Source: Calcarisporiella thermophila CBS 279.70
Taxonomy: Eukaryota; Calcarisporiellomycota
Direction of reading: 5' to 3'
Length of the DNA: 64,000 bases
Assembly (NCBI RefSeq): GCF_041956535.1
Contig: NW_027192215.1
Span: 427,179 to 491,178, forward strand
Shown: piece after piece, positions 1-10,824 of the stretch
Numbering within the stretch: the first letter of the stretch is position 1
Layout: the number at the start of each line of letters is the position of its first letter
Notes under the pieces: generated by a model
Told to the model about the DNA's origin: nothing
Seen by the model: the letters and a program-made list of their open reading frames with translations, nothing else
Databases searched by the model: none
Position numbers and translations under genes: made by a program

Positions 1-1267
1 TTGGAACTGCGGCCATTCCAATTGAATCAGCGGTGTCCTTCAAAAACGAAAGAGGAGGACTGGAATTGTTTGGGGTAACAACAAAAAGTGCTCTGAGTTG
101 TGGAATCAATGCAACAATCAAGCCTACTAGCAGAGCAATATTGGGAGGATTGAAGGCGTTTCCTAGCTGCTCTCTCAGTCTTCTGAAACGCTTCCCAACT
201 AAACGAATTCTGTTGGTATCGGGAGTAATCATCTCTTTTTTGGGAAAGGTTTTGGAAAATTCTAGCTCTGAAGGAAGCTTCTGAGGTTTGGTATCTAATG
301 AAATCACAGTGATAACCTCCTCCTCTTCCTGGACACTATGGCTTTCCATGTCATTCGTTTCCAATGTAGAAGATTTGTCTTCCGGCGGGCTCGACTCTTT
401 TTGCGATACTTTGGCAAAATCCCATTGGAAAAGCTTGTATCCTGCGCCCCAAAGTGTTAAATTAAATACCGCCAAGACGACCGATGCATAGGCTACACCC
501 GTATCACTATCACCCTTACGAAACGGTGGCGATTCACCAAGAGACATTAGAACGGCAATCGGTATATCACCCTAACAATGCAGTTCATATTATGGATAGA
601 AAGAGGTGAGTGCAAGCAGAATTACCATAGTAATTCGGAGCAAATGCTCTAACAGGTCCACTTACCCAATTACCCCAAGTTGATACTGCGATGACCGCAT
701 AGGAAAAGTTGCCTGGCAAACGGCAGAAACGTCTAATAAGGCACCCTAACAGGAATCCCATGACTAAATAGAAAATTGCTATCAAAGCTATGACCCTAAT
801 GCCACAAAGTAATGTAGTAAGAGTCAGAGCCCACCTTCCCCGGTTATCAGAATGAACAGAATGCCTTGGTCCTTCAGTTAAAACTCACCCAACATCTTCG
901 ATATTCTCTAAGCTGATACCCGCAACGGTCTTCGAAAAAAGTAAAGAGGGAGATAAGAAGTTGACGATGACCTAGAACGAGGAAGGCCGTGAGAATGGAT
1001 TTTTCATAAGGCTAATTTTTTCTTTCTACCGTTAAGCTTATTCACCTTGGATATCAACTTTAGCCCCATCCCGTCTAGGATACCTGCTCTCGCCATCAAT
1101 GCACCTCCGGCTAGCATCAGAAAAAGAAAAGGCGAGAATAAGAAATAAATTTACGCTTGCGCGCACAATCCATCAATAGAAAATTGGCGCCCAGCCCTAC
1201 CAGAAGCAATGAAAATCTTTAGGACCGGCCTAACGCTAATCCATATCAGCTCTCCTAGTGTCGCCAT
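1..1267 (-). CDS. Auxin efflux carrier (AEC/PIN-like) family transporter, 3' end outside window
   Basis: Membrane carrier of the AEC family (PF03547), expected in the plasma or ER membrane; substrate unknown. Five exons join in frame: 1267-1201, 1110-1046, 971-889, 795-666 and 570-1, with GT-AG introns of 70-95 nt; together they make 915 nt, an exact codon multiple. The ATG at 1267 opens MATLGELIWISV, the family's usual first helix. Later blocks also fit: GGALMARAGIL, the WGNWGDIP loop (split by the last intron), a DTGVAYASVVLAVFNLTLWG helix, then an acidic cytoplasmic loop rich in S/E, and PPNIALLVGLIVALIP where the C-terminal helices begin. The last helices are cut by the window edge. Intron positions are inferred from splice consensus and family alignment from memory. 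Confidence in the family is high. Confidence 0.88.
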
Positions 1268-1340
1268 ACGATATAGTGGTATTAGGTGCGGTGGGATAAG
1301 AATACCGAAAGGGAGTCAAGTCGGCTAATTGGGGACTGGG

Positions 1341-1350
1341 TATATATAAA
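1341..1350 (-). promoter_or_regulatory. TATA-like box of the AEC gene
   Basis: TTTATATATA on the minus strand ends about 73 nt before the ATG at 1267. Position and composition fit a TATA box, but the DNA is AT-rich, so this is only plausible. Confidence 0.35.
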
Positions 1351-4037
1351 TGATCACAACCTGGGAGCACTTTTTCTAGCATTTCCAAAATATCCAAGCG
1401 AGCAGGGGATTCCAGCCAATCAGTGAAGATTGTTTTGCAATTACACTTTGTTATTCAACAAAAGGTAACACCGGCAAAAAGCAGTCCCGACCTTCCCAGT
1501 TTGACCTGGAACCACTATGGATATTTGAAAAAATTTGGAGAGCCAAGTTTGAGAATGAGCGGCTAGATGAATTTGATCTTCATGCTAATCCGTGGGAATA
1601 GGTCGATGAATATCTAGAATATGTGCTTATGCTCTTTATTCACATATAAACTGGCATACTACCTCGCCCCTCCCGCCCGTCGACGCAATGTTGACTAACC
1701 GTCCGACTACTCAGCGTTGCACCATATGCATAGAAGTGCATAAGGTATGCTTGCTCATATATACTTAACCATATGGCAAATATAGACTTTCTATCGCTGG
1801 ATCAAGAATGGCCAGATTGACATAATCCAATGAGGGGCCAGTCATACGACAGGATTAATAGGAGTCATTAATAAGCCAACGAGAAAGTAATGAGTGCGAA
1901 ATCCACATGGTTACGCATGGTTTTTAGATTTGGGAATGATGCACAAGTTCGTCAGATGTCAGGGCTTATATATTTACGCGTTAATTCATCTCCGCTTCGC
2001 TTTTTTGCCAGAGGTTCCCAATGACTCCCAAATAACAATACATGCATCCTCATTAAGGTAATCAGAAATTTTTGGATCACGAGCGGCACATGAGATATTT
2101 AGATTAATGCAAGTATGCCAGTACCTTTATAACAATTAAAGTTTGCCATCCCAAATCCTGGATTCTATAAATGTGTTTGATTAAAATGATACAATGATCA
2201 TTCCTTACATACAGTATAGGCTTTACCATTTCACTGGTATATTGTTAATTATTTTCACAGAAGTTCCCTGCATCATTTTTGCCTTATCTAAATCCTTTGG
2301 ACGCTTACGCTGTATATGAGAATATATTGCAGATATATTAATACACTTTATCCTTTTAACTAAGCGTTTTTCTATACTATCTGTGTATCTATAAGTAGTG
2401 GCCATTCTACAATTATTAGCACTTCTAAATATCTTTATCACTAAGGGTATTTGGCATATAATATCCAGAATTAAATGCAGCATAGAAAGGATTGTATTTA
2501 TAAAAGCCGTGAATATTCAACAAAGATGATAATCTAAGGGATGGGGCATGGAGAAGCACTCTTCCTTCAAACCACATACTAGAGGACCTCATAATCTAAG
2601 TAATTCATAGTAGAAATATATTTATTTAAGGCATTGATTAAGGTAAGCTCAATATGAATTTTCATTATGTTATACAGAATCTCAAGGAATGAATTGCAAA
2701 TATAACTTTTAAAAACTTTCTCTAATTCGAAATGAGCCCTTTAGATGTCTAGTAAATGCCTACTGTCTCCATAGTATATCAGCATTCAATACAAATATAT
2801 ACATTTTTTTAGTGGGCTTTTTCAAGGTATTCAAAATTTAATATTTTCCGATTAATTCGCTCAGATGCTATTAAAATAAAGGATTGTTTGTATACTATAC
2901 TGGGACAGTAAAGTGTGACATCATAAAACCATGAAATTTGGAGAAGAAAGGGTCGCATTAAGTATAATGGATGTAAAGTTGTACCAGAACAACCAATTTG
3001 AGCACAAAGTAACACTCATATTATTTCATCTGCTTATGATATATTGCGAAATATAAAATTGTACTGGTATACTGAATTTATATCTCTATATTGTAGAGCT
3101 TTAGATAAATGAATGGCAATAGCAGGTCTGGCGAAATGGCTTACTCCAACACTACTGGCAATAAGTTTAAGACGCATGATCCTACAACACCAATATCTAA
3201 AGATCAATGGGTGGTGAATGATATTGCACTTTGCTAGTAATTAAAACATTGGAGAAAATTACCAGTTTCTTTCGCAGTTGACTGTCACACATATTCATAT
3301 AGTATAATATTACCAGAAAAAACAACGAACATTATATTCAATTCATTAGGAAAAGGCCAGGATTTTGAAATTTTACCTCGGGTAAAGCATTCCAAATGAC
3401 TTATAAAGGGAGAGGCTGCACTAATTGAGCTGAAAAAAAGAAGTGTGAATGATCTTTGGTAGGAGTCGTGCTTTTAGAGGTAAAGGAACAAATATGAATA
3501 GTCTGGGTTACGGCAGAGTAAATAGCATTCAAATTGTTCTCTTTAAAATCAAACTTCTTCGCTTTATTTCAACCTAAAACTGACTTGGTCGGCTTCTATT
3601 AAACTGTTAAAGTCAATTATTGAACTTCTATCGTGGTAAACGCTTAGTGCAAGTTTAAATTTAGTGATTTGCTTTTATATCCCACTAGATGAAGTTTTAT
3701 TCCCAAAACCTTAGTGAAAAAAAGTAACACCCCATTTATTCAGGAATAAAAGCAATTTGAGAGCTGATAGGATGATATTAAAAGTAGAATGAATTTATAT
3801 AATATTTTAGTTATCAAAGATATGTCTAGTTTCTTTAATGTAGAACCAGGATATTGATACTTATGATATTGTCTATTTTACTGTGGTTAAAAAGACAATA
3901 TCATAATTTTTCAATAACTGATTACGAGATAATATCCTCTACGATAGCTATAAAAGCTTATTAGAAACTTTTTTATTTTCGTGGGAATATGTTCCTGGGA
4001 AACAACTCATTTTATACCTTTGGGAAAATAGAAATGA
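1351..4037. other. AT-rich intergenic stretch, no gene seen
   Basis: Only short reading frames without start context, splice-linked partners or recognisable motifs. A slightly GC-richer patch near 1660-1740 has no coding signal that I can support. Confidence 0.5.
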
Positions 4038-4045
4038 TATAAATA
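4038..4045 (+). promoter_or_regulatory. TATA-like box of the small secreted protein gene
   Basis: TATAAATA lies about 66 nt before the ATG at 4111. Two secreted-protein genes of the 54-57 kb cluster show the same arrangement, with a TATA box 60-90 nt before the start. Confidence 0.4.
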
Positions 4046-4110
4046 GAGCAACAGTATCTTGATTTATTAAGCTGGAGGCCTCCGATTGCAAATACCATTG
4101 CCTATTTACA

Positions 4111-4257
4111 ATGAAACTCTTTATTATTGCGACCATACTAGTCGTATATATCACATTTTCTAAAGCAGTACCAGTTGAAATGCCTAAATGTCCTCCTGAT
4201 ATGGTTCTCTGTGGAACTCATTGTTGTCATATTTCGAAGCGGAGAAGCGTCATCTAA
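4111..4257 (+). CDS. Very small secreted cysteine-containing protein (48 aa)
   Basis: Uninterrupted ATG-to-TAA frame. The first ~19 residues (MKLFIIATILVVYITFSKA) form a clean signal peptide with a small residue at the likely cleavage site. The mature part is about 29 residues with four Cys in a C-x7-C-x3-CC pattern and a basic tail (KRR). It resembles small secreted peptides or candidate effectors in general form, but I recognise no family. A TATA-like box 66 nt upstream supports it as a gene. The short length means it could still be chance, although a signal peptide followed by paired cysteines is uncommon in random AT-rich sequence. Confidence 0.55.
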   Translation: MKLFIIATILVVYITFSKAVPVEMPKCPPDMVLCGTHCCHISKRRSVI

Positions 4258-5354
4258 TCCAAAGATATGTAAAACTTTTTATAAGTCCTTAACCATGAAA
4301 ACAATTGATAATGTACGATCAAAAATTTTCTTTTATATTGAAAGTGATATTTAAGTAATTGATTGAAAATTCAATGTAGCTTCAGGTATTTTCTATTCTA
4401 AATTTTGTTCTTCCGACGATTTCTCTCAATTTAAGAGTTATTAAAATTGAAAACTCTATCTCTCTAGGAGATTTTAAATATTGACAATCCATTTCAGGAT
4501 CCTAAATCATTGTGTTGATTAATTGATAACTATGCTTAGTAAACTAAGAGCTCAAATTTACCTTTATTATTTCAAACATTCTATGAGATCTTTTACTGAA
4601 AAATTTATCTGATCGTAGAGTGATAGTGACAGTAGATCTCTATATCAATAGCAGCTTGACATTCTTCTACGTTAGCAAGGCATAAAGTGACAATAGGAGT
4701 TTCTGATATTATGGGAGCTGGATGAAAATATCAATTAGCTACCGAAGCAGTAGTAAGTTCTACCAGAGATAGGAAGAGATTCAGCCCATTTTTTCCATTT
4801 TTTTTTGTCTTATTAACTTTTCTTTTGAATTTGTTTATATTGTCTTATTATGCTACATCTAGTAGAGTTTTTTGACTTAATATATTTCTTTTGACATTAT
4901 ATTTTACATTTATTTTCCCTTTATTTTTTTGTTAGGAGAATCTTTATTAGAAAATATCCTTTTTCGTGCCTATTAAAGGAGATTAATAAACGTATCAGAA
5001 AACAAGAAATCCATGAAAGAATCGGGGGTTATACAGAGATTGTATTTAGCCTTCCTATTTTTCAAGGATAGGAAAGCAGAAATACGAGGAGAAGCAAAAA
5101 CAAAAAAAAATAGACTAAAATTTTTAATGTGTATAAGGGATGGAGATGTTAGGACGCTGAATCCAGGGAGGGACAGGTACAGCTGATAGGGTATTCGGCA
5201 CAGTCGTATTGGAGTCAACTGTTTAGGAAAAAGGATATTTCGTCTCCTTGGATTATATTTATTTTCATTCAAAATTCCTAACTGTATTGTTTGGTTAATA
5301 GTAATTTTAAAATAGCAATAAAAACCTATCCAGCGCTTGAGAAAAAGTCAAGAA
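4258..5354. other. AT-rich intergenic stretch
   Basis: A 99-codon open frame on the minus strand (4973-5272) has no motif or start context and is not called. Nothing else is supported. Confidence 0.45.
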
Positions 5355-5425
5355 GGAGAACTCGGGATTTGAACCCGAAACCTTAAGATCTGCAGTCTCA
5401 CGCTCTACCGTTGAGCTAGCTCTCC
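5355..5425 (-). tRNA. tRNA-Cys (GCA), copy 1
   Basis: A 71-nt cloverleaf folds fully: acceptor GGAGAGC/GTTCTCC (one G-U), D stem GCTC/GAGC, anticodon stem TGAGA/TCTTA (one G-U), loop CTGCAGA with anticodon GCA, 5-nt variable loop, T stem TCGGG/CCCGA with loop TTCAAAT. There is no intron and no encoded CCA. A T5 run follows the 3' end as a Pol III terminator. It is identical to the copies at 7810 and 10491. A LINE fragment lies head-to-head on its 5' side. Confidence 0.95.
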
Positions 5426-5486
5426 CTTCACCACAATTTAATTGGAGCAGTTTAATTTTTGTCACGGTAAATATAATTAGCAGTCA

Positions 5487-6375
5487 CGACTATAGTTCCT
5501 AGTTAAGTTTTTCCAAGAGTGGAGCGGAACATGCCGATACAATCGGAAATGGAGCGTAGATATTCTGCGCAACTCACGGAAAGGCTAAAAAGAGCGTGCG
5601 AACGTCGCTATAACGATTTTTCCTTAGAATGGGAACACGGATACCTTATCCTGCCCCCCAACCTAGTAGAGAAAATCACGAAATGTTCTGCCATACCCCG
5701 ACAACATCCTCCTCCTCGTTTCCCACTTCACCATTGTCACCTGGCTGGCGCGCCCGTCCCGGAATACTCCACTCGACAGGGAAGGCACTTCCAGCGAAAT
5801 GGCTCTCCGGAACCAGAAACGCTGACGCCCCAATCCTGGCCAGAGGTCACATCCACGGCAAAGGAATGGGAAAAGGTCTGGACCTCCATCCAAAAACGGC
5901 CAACACTCCCAAAACACCGCACACTACGCTGGCGAATCCTCGTAGAGCGTGTAATTACAGACTCGACATTCCCTGGTCATAACCCGAAATGTACCCGCTG
6001 TAACGCTCCGAGGGACACCATCCGCCACACCTTCTTCGAATGTCCCGAACTCACTTCAGTGTGGCATTGGACGGAAAGGTGTATCAACACCATATCAGGC
6101 CCCCTAAACACTCAGGTGCTGAGCCCCAGGAACCTCGTACTTGGCGACCTACCAGAAGCCCCAAGGACAGTAAGACACGCGGCTCAAATCATCTTCGATT
6201 CGGTGTTATGGCAAATCCATCAGGACCGAATCTCCTACCATTTCGAATGCATTCGAGCATCACCTGAGACAATCATCCTCCGTGCCAAAATGGACATCGA
6301 GGAGGCTATCGGAGGTGAACTGATAAAGGCACGAAAAAGACGAGAGATAGAGTTATTCCGAAGAAGGTGGTGCAG
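5487..6375 (+). mobile_element. Truncated LINE (non-LTR retrotransposon) copy 1, C-terminal part
   Basis: The open frame 5519-6505 encodes the end of a non-LTR retrotransposon ORF2. Its core is a reverse-transcriptase zinc-binding (zf-RVT) block: LRWRILVERVI, then C-x2-C (CTRC) and H-x4-C (HTFFEC), then a W. No RT or endonuclease domain is present, so this is a 5'-truncated copy. Its track-style start is GTG and is not a real start. Protein similarity to copy 2 runs from about 5548 to 6375, stopping at a shared GGTGGTGCA; the sequence after that differs. The element begins about 62 bp upstream of tRNA-Cys copy 1 and points away from it. A 7-bp GCAGTCA occurs at 5480-5486 and again at 6372-6378, perhaps a target duplication, though part of it also matches element sequence. 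Confidence 0.8.
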
Positions 6376-6659
6376 TCAGCAATATTTTTTTTTGATCAAT
6401 GCCGAGTCTTTATTGTATAGGAAGACTCTAAAATACAATTGTTACATTATTATAAGCAATAAAGTGAAAGGGAAGCCAAAGTTAAAGCTTTGTGTGATAT
6501 CGTAGATCGAAATGATATGTTGGTCATATCGACTTTCAGCTCAAATAGGTAAGAGAATGGTGAAACCCAACTAACTGTGGATATCAAAGGATAACATGAG
6601 AGGTGGGGTGGGTAGTAAACAGATGGAAGCAGAGGATAGGGAGGGGATAAGGTAGGAAT
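6376..6659. other. Spacer between the two LINE copies
   Basis: Contains a T9 run and AT-rich DNA. The 3' UTR of copy 2 probably extends into its right part. No gene seen. Confidence 0.4.
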
Positions 6660-7747
6660 TACTGCGTTATCCCAGTATCAGTGCCGCTCCGATCGCTCCT
6701 TCTCTAACCGCACCCAGCTTGCACCACCTTCTTCGAAACTGTTCGATTTGCCGGTTTTTTCGTGCTCGGATTAGTTCGGCTCCTATCACTTCCTCAATAT
6801 CTAGTTTGGCCCGGTTGATGATTATTTCGGGTGAGGCTCGGGTGCTTTCGAAATGAAAGGCGATCCGATCTCGGTGGATTTGCCACAACACCGAGTCAAA
6901 AGTAATTCGGGCTACGTGTCTCGCTGTTCTCGAGGATTCCGTGAGGTCTCCTAGAATGAGGTTGCGAGCAGTCAGCACCGGAGTATTCTGGGGGACCTGT
7001 GATGGTGACGATGCACCTCTCCGCCCACTGCCACACTGGTGTGAGTTCAGGACATTCGAAGAAAGTATGACGAATTGTGTCTCTTGAGGCGTTACATCGG
7101 GTGCACTTCGGGTCGTGACCAGGAAGTGTCGAGTTAGTGATCACTCGTTCCACAAGAATCCGCCAGCGTAGCGCACGGTGTTTTGGGAGGGTGGGTCGTT
7201 TGTGGACGGAAGTCCAGATTTTCTTCCAATCCTCGGGTGTAGATCCAGCCTCTGGCCAAGATTGAGGCACCAATATGTTCAGCTCTAGAGAGCCGTTGCG
7301 CCGGAAGTGACGTCCTTGTCGGGTGGAGTATTCTACGACAGGCCTGCCGGCCAGGTGGCAGTGATAAAGTGGGAAACGGGGGTGAGGGTGTTGTTGCGGT
7401 ATATCAGTACACTCCGTGACCTTTGCAACTAAGCTCGGGGGTAAGTTGAGGTAACGGAGCTCCCATCCAAGAGAACAGCTGCAGTATCGGCGGTGGCACG
7501 CGTTCCTTAGCTTTTCAGTAGGGAGCACAGAGTATCTACGTTCCATTTCCGATTGCCTTCCAATATTCCTGTCAAATAAAGCCTGATTATNNNNNNNNNN
7601 NNNNNNNNNNGGGTGTTGGGGGTTTTGGCTCCTCCATCTGTCGGCCCTCGTCTGTGATTAACGGGCACTTGTAGAGAGGTAGAGACAAGACCTCGGTCGC
7701 AGTCCAGTTTGGTGATGCTACTGGGCTACCGGGTGAAAAGATATTAT
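6660..7747 (-). mobile_element. LINE (non-LTR retrotransposon) copy 2 with 5' UTR, middle lost in a gap
   Basis: On the minus strand, sequence from 7747 looks like a GC-richer 5' UTR. An ATG near 7637 then opens a Pro-rich frame (MEEPKPPTP), a plausible ORF1 start. A 20-N gap at 7591-7610 follows. After the gap comes an ORF2 C-terminus homologous to copy 1: frame 7546-6896 with the same C-x2-C/H-x4-C zinc-binding block, continued in another frame at 6978-6667. The frame change lies just downstream of a C5 run near 7000. The element appears longer than copy 1 at both ends, so the 20-N gap may hide ORF1 and the RT. The 3' end is not resolved. It starts about 62 bp upstream of tRNA-Cys copy 2, mirroring copy 1. 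Confidence 0.78.
7591..7610. other. Assembly gap (20 N)
   Basis: A round 20-N run inside LINE copy 2, probably a placeholder of unknown true size. Confidence 0.95.
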
Positions 7748-7809
7748 GTGACTGCTATTTATACTTACCGTGACAAAAACTAAACTCCTCCAATCAAAAC
7801 GTGGCGAAA

Positions 7810-7880
7810 GGAGAGCTAGCTCAACGGTAGAGCGTGAGACTGCAGATCTTAAGGTTTCGGGTTCAAATCCCGAGTTCTCC
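7810..7880 (+). tRNA. tRNA-Cys (GCA), copy 2
   Basis: Same 71-nt sequence as the copies at 5355 and 10491, with anticodon GCA in loop CTGCAGA. It is followed by a T9 run within 15 nt, a good Pol III terminator. The 62 bp before the gene align without gaps to the 62 bp before copy 1, including the shared GTCACGGTAA block, after which LINE sequence starts. Confidence 0.95.
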
Positions 7881-8930
7881 TCTTTCCTTTTTTTTTAAAC
7901 TACCATAATCAATTAGATTTGACAAGGGATATCAACTTTCAGTTAGTGAGGCCACTTGAGATATCATTTAAATCAACAATGATTATCTCGTCTCGAATTG
8001 ACTTACCTACAATGAGGTAGTGTTTAATTCAATGGCTTGTCTAGTCAAATTATTACCTAACCAACGTAATAATGGTGTCGCGTTGGAAATAGGAGATGTG
8101 TGGTAGGAGGGGATTATCTCAACTATCTTAACGCTATCTCAAGTCATCTGCTTATCCGTATGCAGATATGCACTTAAGATAGGAGATGCCGAGAGCTTGA
8201 TATCCAGAAAATAGAACTTTGAATCCTTACTTTATTACATAAAAGTTATCACCCTTTTTATAATAATGCTAGATAAAACTATGACTCATAACAAATAATC
8301 AAAGAATAGCTCAATATTCAATAGGACTATAGCTGTTGCTAGTATTCAATAAAGCCAAGAAAATCCTCAATAAAACTAAAATAAATAGTAATACTCAGTA
8401 AAACTAAAATATGCATATTCTTTGAAAGATATCGAATCCCACAAACGCCGTCATAATCTTATGCTCCACGTTACTCTATTCTCGTCGTAACAATGGTGTT
8501 GTGAGGAGATTTGGCACAATATGGAATTATGGCGCAGTAGGAGGAAAGGTGGCTTTGGCGGCTTATTTTTCTTTTATATTTCTTTAAGATTTGGGATGGA
8601 TATATTTCTTGGGATGGTTTTATTAGTATATTTATTAGCTTACGGTTACGGTTAACATATTTTTCCTTGATTACCTCATTATATTTTTATTATCTCGTTT
8701 ACATTTATGTTTGTGGTACGTTATCTTTAGTGTAAAAGAGAAACATCTTTGTTTACAATAAAAGTGTGCTATTTTGTTTTGGGATAGAACCGGATTACTT
8801 TACAATCCACTTTGTGTCGTTTATAGCCTTCTGAAGTGTTTAAGGAAGGACAATCAAGAGCTTAGGGATAGCTAGAGGATTGTCGGGATAGACCTTATTA
8901 GACATATATTCGACGCAACAATGGTGAAAG
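7881..8930. other. AT-rich region with decayed LTR-type repeats
   Basis: No gene. A motif close to CGYAAYAATGGTG recurs at about 8064, 8487 and 8914, and an ATTATCTCAAC stretch near 8116 resembles the end of the LTR at 8931-9229. This suggests nested, degraded retroelement DNA. Confidence 0.4.
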
Positions 8931-9229
8931 TGTTACGTAGAATATAAGATAGTATATAGAATAAGGATAAGATATTCGTAATCTCAGAAGTTTATCAATG
9001 TTTCTCTTTAATGTAATTCTTCTCTTATTTTAGTTATACTCAGTTTTAGTTAGAAACACTATATAAGTCTTAATGTTCCTTTTGTAATAAGAAAATACAG
9101 GATTCAAGTTCTTTATTTTTCTATATTTTTGGTTTACTTCCCACTATCTTAAGTGCGTGTTCTGCATCAAGGACTGCAGAAGACTTAAAATAGTAATCGG
9201 ATAAGCGGGATACGTACATTATCTCAACA
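8931..9229 (+). mobile_element. Probable solo LTR (299 bp)
   Basis: The segment begins TGTTACGTAG and ends ATCTCAACA, giving the TGTT...AACA ends typical of LTRs. Inside are a TATA-like CTATATAAG near 9058 and an AATAAGAAAAT poly(A)-like signal downstream of it, so the likely orientation is plus. No 5-bp target duplication is visible, so it may be one LTR of a decayed element or a chance pair of ends. It resembles the better supported solo LTR at 59595-59850 in form only. Confidence 0.45.
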
Positions 9230-9287
9230 CCTCCCAATCTTCCTGTTACAGGCAAAGGGAGATTTCGTGGAGAGCTGTGCGGATTCA

Positions 9288-9416
9288 TTAATAATAAAAA
9301 TAAGAGATTGGTCTTTTAATAAAAGACTAATAATAAAACTAACAATAATAATAATAATAATAATATAATGAAATAATAGCTTATCCTCACCTTAATAATA
9401 AAAATAAGAGATTGGT
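9288..9416. repeat. 25-bp direct repeats flanking an AAT microsatellite
   Basis: The 25-bp TTAATAATAA...GATTGGT unit occurs at 9288-9312 and 9392-9416. Between them lies a 79-bp insert with an (AAT)n tract, beginning CTTTTAATAAAAG and ending CTCACC. The region just after the second repeat (GAGGAACAGTAAAACAAAA) resembles the one after the repeat at 54935-54981. Confidence 0.6.
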
Positions 9417-9897
9417 GAGGAACAGTAAAACAAAATAGAGGGGTTTAAATAGAATTAAGAGATAAAGGAAATAGCTCAACTGGTGTTCAAGGATAAATAA
9501 AGATAAACCAACAAAATAGCAATCAACCTCAACAAAGTAACCATGAGGGAGCATAAGAGTAACCACGAGGGGTCGGCAACGTAGCGGTAAACAATTCTAT
9601 TGGCTTCTCCACTTTAAAGATATCTCGCTTCCTGAATGCCTATGTGGCTGCCTTTGTGACTTCCCCGTACAAAAACCAATTATCTCGTAACATTCCTGTT
9701 GGAATCGTATCGAGATATCTGCAGTAGGACAACCAAGCCAAGCCACGTAATCCCTCAAGCCCTGCTATTTCGGAGCATTATCGGAGCATTATTAAGTAAT
9801 CGTTGTAATGTAATTCTTTTAGTATATATTGAACAGAACTCCCGCTATAGGAAAGGGAGACATCCTAAGTTCCAGATAGTATTCTTGTTTTTTTTTG

Positions 9898-10474
9898 NNN
9901 NNNNNNNNNNNNNNNNNNNNNNNNNNNNNNNNNNNNNNNNNNNNNNNNNNNNNNNNNNNNNNNNNNNNNNNNNNNNNNNNNNNNNNNNNNNNNNNNNNNN
10001 NNNNNNNNNNNNNNNNNNNNNNNNNNNNNNNNNNNNNNNNNNNNNNNNNNNNNNNNNNNNNNNNNNNNNNNNNNNNNNNNNNNNNNNNNNNNNNNNNNNN
10101 NNNNNNNNNNNNNNNNNNNNNNNNNNNNNNNNNNNNNNNNNNNNNNNNNNNNNNNNNNNNNNNNNNNNNNNNNNNNNNNNNNNNNNNNNNNNNNNNNNNN
10201 NNNNNNNNNNNNNNNNNNNNNNNNNNNNNNNNNNNNNNNNNNNNNNNNNNNNNNNNNNNNNNNNNNNNNNNNNNNNNNNNNNNNNNNNNNNNNNNNNNNN
10301 NNNNNNNNNNNNNNNNNNNNNNNNNNNNNNNNNNNNNNNNNNNNNNNNNNNNNNNNNNNNNNNNNNNNNNNNNNNNNNNNNNNNNNNNNNNNNNNNNNNN
10401 NNNNNNNNNNNNNNNNNNNNNNNNNNNNNNNNNNNNNNNNNNNNNNNNNNNNNNNNNNNNNNNNNNNNNNNNNN
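9898..10474. other. Assembly gap (577 N)
   Basis: A run of N that begins after a T10 stretch interrupted by G. Nothing can be said about its content; it ends 16 bp before tRNA-Cys copy 3. Confidence 0.98.
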
Positions 10475-10490
10475 CATCCACACAACAAAA

Positions 10491-10561
10491 GGAGAGCTAG
10501 CTCAACGGTAGAGCGTGAGACTGCAGATCTTAAGGTTTCGGGTTCAAATCCCGAGTTCTCC
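10491..10561 (+). tRNA. tRNA-Cys (GCA), copy 3
   Basis: Third identical 71-nt tRNA-Cys(GCA), followed by TTTT. The 16 bases available before it do not match the upstream block shared by copies 1 and 2; the rest of the upstream side is lost in the gap. Confidence 0.95.
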
Positions 10562-10824
10562 TTTTCATTTTAATTTGAATTTGCTAACTATCTGGTCAAC
10601 CTTGAATCTTTAGATTGTATTCGGGTGAGTCTGTAAACATATATTTTTAATGCCATATATGCTTAAATATAATTTTTGCGATAATGAACATGAAAAATAT
10701 TCTTATTTTTTTTAGCATATATCTGGAATGGCTGACTTGCCAATTTGATCCATTTTGAAATACTTTAATAATTTGCATTTTGCACAATCAACTCCAACTT
10801 ATCAGCTCTGTATCCTATTTATTC

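Noticed and set aside
5355-5425. Reading the tRNA anticodon as CAG (Leu)
   Set aside because: With a standard 7-nt loop CTGCAGA, positions 34-36 are GCA; there is also no long variable arm as expected for tRNA-Leu.
5519-6505. LINE fragment as a host gene with an intact 328-aa protein
   Set aside because: Starts at GTG, lacks upstream domains, has a second diverged copy, and reads past the element's homology end into unrelated AT-rich DNA.
9332-9365. CRISPR-like array in the AAT tract
   Set aside because: Simple microsatellite in a eukaryotic genome; no spacers.
9699-10511. Open frames running through the 577-N gap
   Set aside because: They consist mostly of unknown residues and are artefacts of translating N.
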